From positions 1 through 15,895 of the forward strand of contig CAIJTL010001446.1 of assembly GCA_903823545.1 (NCBI GenBank): 15,895 nt of DNA. Direction: 5' to 3'. Shown here piece by piece: positions 15,161 to 15,895 of the stretch; position 1 is the first letter of the stretch; the number at the start of each line of letters is the position of its first letter. The DNA comes from an uncultured Planctomycetaceae bacterium (GTDB lineage Bacteria > Planctomycetota > Planctomycetia > Planctomycetales > Planctomycetaceae). The notes under the pieces were generated by a model that searched no databases, was not told the DNA's origin, and was given only the letters and a program-made list of their open reading frames with translations. Made by a program: the position numbers and the translations under genes.

Positions 15161-15306
15161 GGTGGCCCAGCTTCCGAAAGCTGGGTGCCGCAGGCACAAG
15201 AAACCCGGAGTGAACGCTGATCCCAATGTTGAAGTTGGTTTGCTGATTAAGCACCAACTCCGTGTTTCTAATGCTGCGCACACGGCATCTCTGATGCCGT
15301 GCCACC
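15161..15306. repeat. Composite inverted-repeat element A (REPIN/MITE-like), 146 bp
   Basis: Two homologous units of about 50 nt face each other: 15161-15211 on the plus strand and 15257-15306 on the minus strand. Each reads outside-in as GGTGGC, a hairpin, then a GCAG-containing linker, an AGAAAC core and CGGAGT. The hairpins differ: arms CCCAGCTT/AAGCTGGG (15166-15185) in one, and CACGGCATC/GATGCCGTG (15281-15301) in the other. The core is CACAAGAAACCCGGAGT in the first and AGAAACACGGAGT in the second. The left end is 9 bases upstream of the BatA start codon at 15152. I see no clear target-site duplication and no transposase in the window. Confidence 0.75.
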
Positions 15307-15313
15307 CGCGTCG

Positions 15314-15538
15314 ATGATGGGAGTGATCGCTCACTGTTGCACTTTGGCCAGCGAGTCTCGAATCCAGCAACTCATCAAAGACGACCGCGTCTGCTACTTG
15401 CAGCCACCGGTCACGCACTACGCCATGTTCGACATCCGCACTGAGCCAGTCGTCTTCAAAGTCGAACAAGCGGCATACTCATACGCGCTCAACGAACTCA
15501 AAGAATGGGCCGCCAGCCGAGGGTTCACCGCCGAATAA
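15314..15538 (+). CDS. Orphan small ORF between two repeat elements, 74 residues
   Basis: The frame runs from tandem ATG codons at 15314 and 15317 to TAA at 15538. An earlier ATG at 15299 lies inside the hairpin of element A and is not credible. Third codon positions are rich in C and G over most of the frame (for example CGC GTC TGC TAC TTG CAG), as in the other genes here, which argues for real coding. The product ends NELKEWAASRGFTAE and contains VCYLQPPVTHYAMFDIRTEP. I recognise no family and see no signal peptide or membrane helix. It starts 8 bases after element A and ends 78 bases before element B. It could be a complete small gene or the 3' remnant of a larger gene cut by element A. 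Confidence 0.4.
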   Translation: MMGVIAHCCTLASESRIQQLIKDDRVCYLQPPVTHYAMFDIRTEPVVFKVEQAAYSYALNELKEWAASRGFTAE

Positions 15539-15616
15539 GTCCACGGAATTTGAACGACGGGTTCGAGTCAGACCAGAGGGTAGTGCGCCACAATTCCTCT
15601 CAAACCCTCATTAGCG

Positions 15617-15757
15617 GGTGGCCCGGATTCGTAGAAACGGGGTACGTAGCACAAGAAATTTGGTTGGGAGTCCCTATCAAAAGAAAGCCTGGAGTTGGAT
15701 AAACGTCTGTTGTGAGTTTCTTGTGTTTCACACACGCCTTCTTGAAGGCGTGCCACC
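15617..15757. repeat. Composite inverted-repeat element B (REPIN/MITE-like), 141 bp
   Basis: It has the same layout as element A: GGTGGC at 15617-15622 and GCCACC at 15752-15757 as outer ends. The left unit (15617 to about 15671, plus strand) has a decayed hairpin CCCG...CGGG, then CACAAGAAAT and GGGAGT. The right unit (about 15714-15757, minus strand) has a perfect hairpin CACGCCTTC/GAAGGCGTG (15733-15752) followed by CACAAGAAACTC. The inner sequences of A and B are otherwise different. The near-equal size and identical ends argue that A and B are copies of one family. Confidence 0.7.
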
Positions 15758-15831
15758 TGCGAGGTTATTGATTCGAGATTATTGGCGCATCAACAGCAAA
15801 ACGATCACACGAGAGCCGCGTGCGCCGCATG

Positions 15832-15844
15832 GCGGCTTCGCCGC
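15832..15844 (-). terminator. GC-rich hairpin just after the right-edge minus-strand stop
   Basis: GCGGC and GCCGC form a 5-bp stem around TTC, directly after the stop at 15846. A second overlapping GC-rich dyad (GCCGC/GCGGC) follows. No T-run follows closely, so it is a weak intrinsic terminator candidate or part of another repeat. Confidence 0.25.
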
Positions 15845-15845
15845 G

Positions 15846-15895
15846 CTATTCGACTTTCATGATTCCGTCCTTCGCCAACCTGGCAACTTCATCCG
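15846..15895 (-). CDS. Possible 3' end of a gene entering from the right edge
   Basis: On the minus strand the last 15 sense codons before TAG read DEVARLAKDGIMKVE, a plausible charged helical C-terminus, and a GC-rich hairpin follows at once. Only 50 bases are visible, and another frame is also open for 12 codons (MKLPGWRR...), so chance is a real possibility. No family can be named. Confidence 0.3.
   Translation of the reverse strand, partial: DEVARLAKDGIMKVE

Noticed and set aside
15153..15305. N-terminal extension of the BatA protein to the GTG at 15305
   Set aside because: The extra 51 codons run through the inverted-repeat element and give no BatA-like sequence.
15307..15895. CRISPR-like array in the repeat-rich right end
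   Set aside because: Repeats are inverted pairs with variable stems, not regularly spaced direct repeats, and no cas gene is present.

Overview
The window looks like a chromosomal piece of a planctomycete (phylum Planctomycetota) of moderate G+C content. Four observations support this: a DUF1559 prepilin-like protein with the H-X9-DG tail motif; a small lipoprotein beside it; a TPR/FG-GAP protein with an ASPIC/UnbV (CRTAC1-type) end; and a BatA/VWA membrane protein joined to an SGNH hydrolase. I see no rRNA, tRNA, CRISPR array, phage gene or transposase gene. Function calls rest on motifs read by eye, not on searches.

Left third, minus strand, transcribed right to left: a DUF1559 pseudopilin-like protein (3666-4613), a 145-residue lipoprotein (2963-3400), then a very large TPR + FG-GAP/ASPIC protein (2786 down past the left edge, at least 928 codons). 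All three carry export signals, so they form a coherent set of envelope or extracellular proteins. The 730 bases upstream (4614-5341) hold no convincing gene, only small dyads and an imperfect tandem repeat.

Middle: a small membrane protein of unknown function (5342-5818, +), a HAD-IIA (NagD-type) phosphatase (6058-6903, +) and, convergent to it, glucose-1-phosphate adenylyltransferase glgC (7000-8235, -), which makes ADP-glucose for glycogen. Next come a four-helix membrane protein (8573-9145, +) and a GT-C/GT39-type membrane glycosyltransferase (9256-11007, +). A near-perfect 18-bp dyad lies just before 8573.

Right third, minus strand, transcribed right to left: a BatA/VWA protein (12657-15152), a membrane-anchored SGNH hydrolase whose GTG start lies two bases after the BatA stop (11530-12654), and a STAS-domain protein (11065-11439) that lacks the usual phospho-accepting serine.

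Right end: the most unusual signal. Two composite repeats of about 145 bp (15161-15306 and 15617-15757) each consist of two roughly 50-nt units in inverted orientation. Each unit has a conserved GGTGGC end, a hairpin whose stem sequence differs between units, and a conserved inner CACAAGAAAC-like motif. They resemble REPIN/MITE elements and flank an 80-codon-scale orphan ORF (15314-15538). One abuts the BatA start codon.
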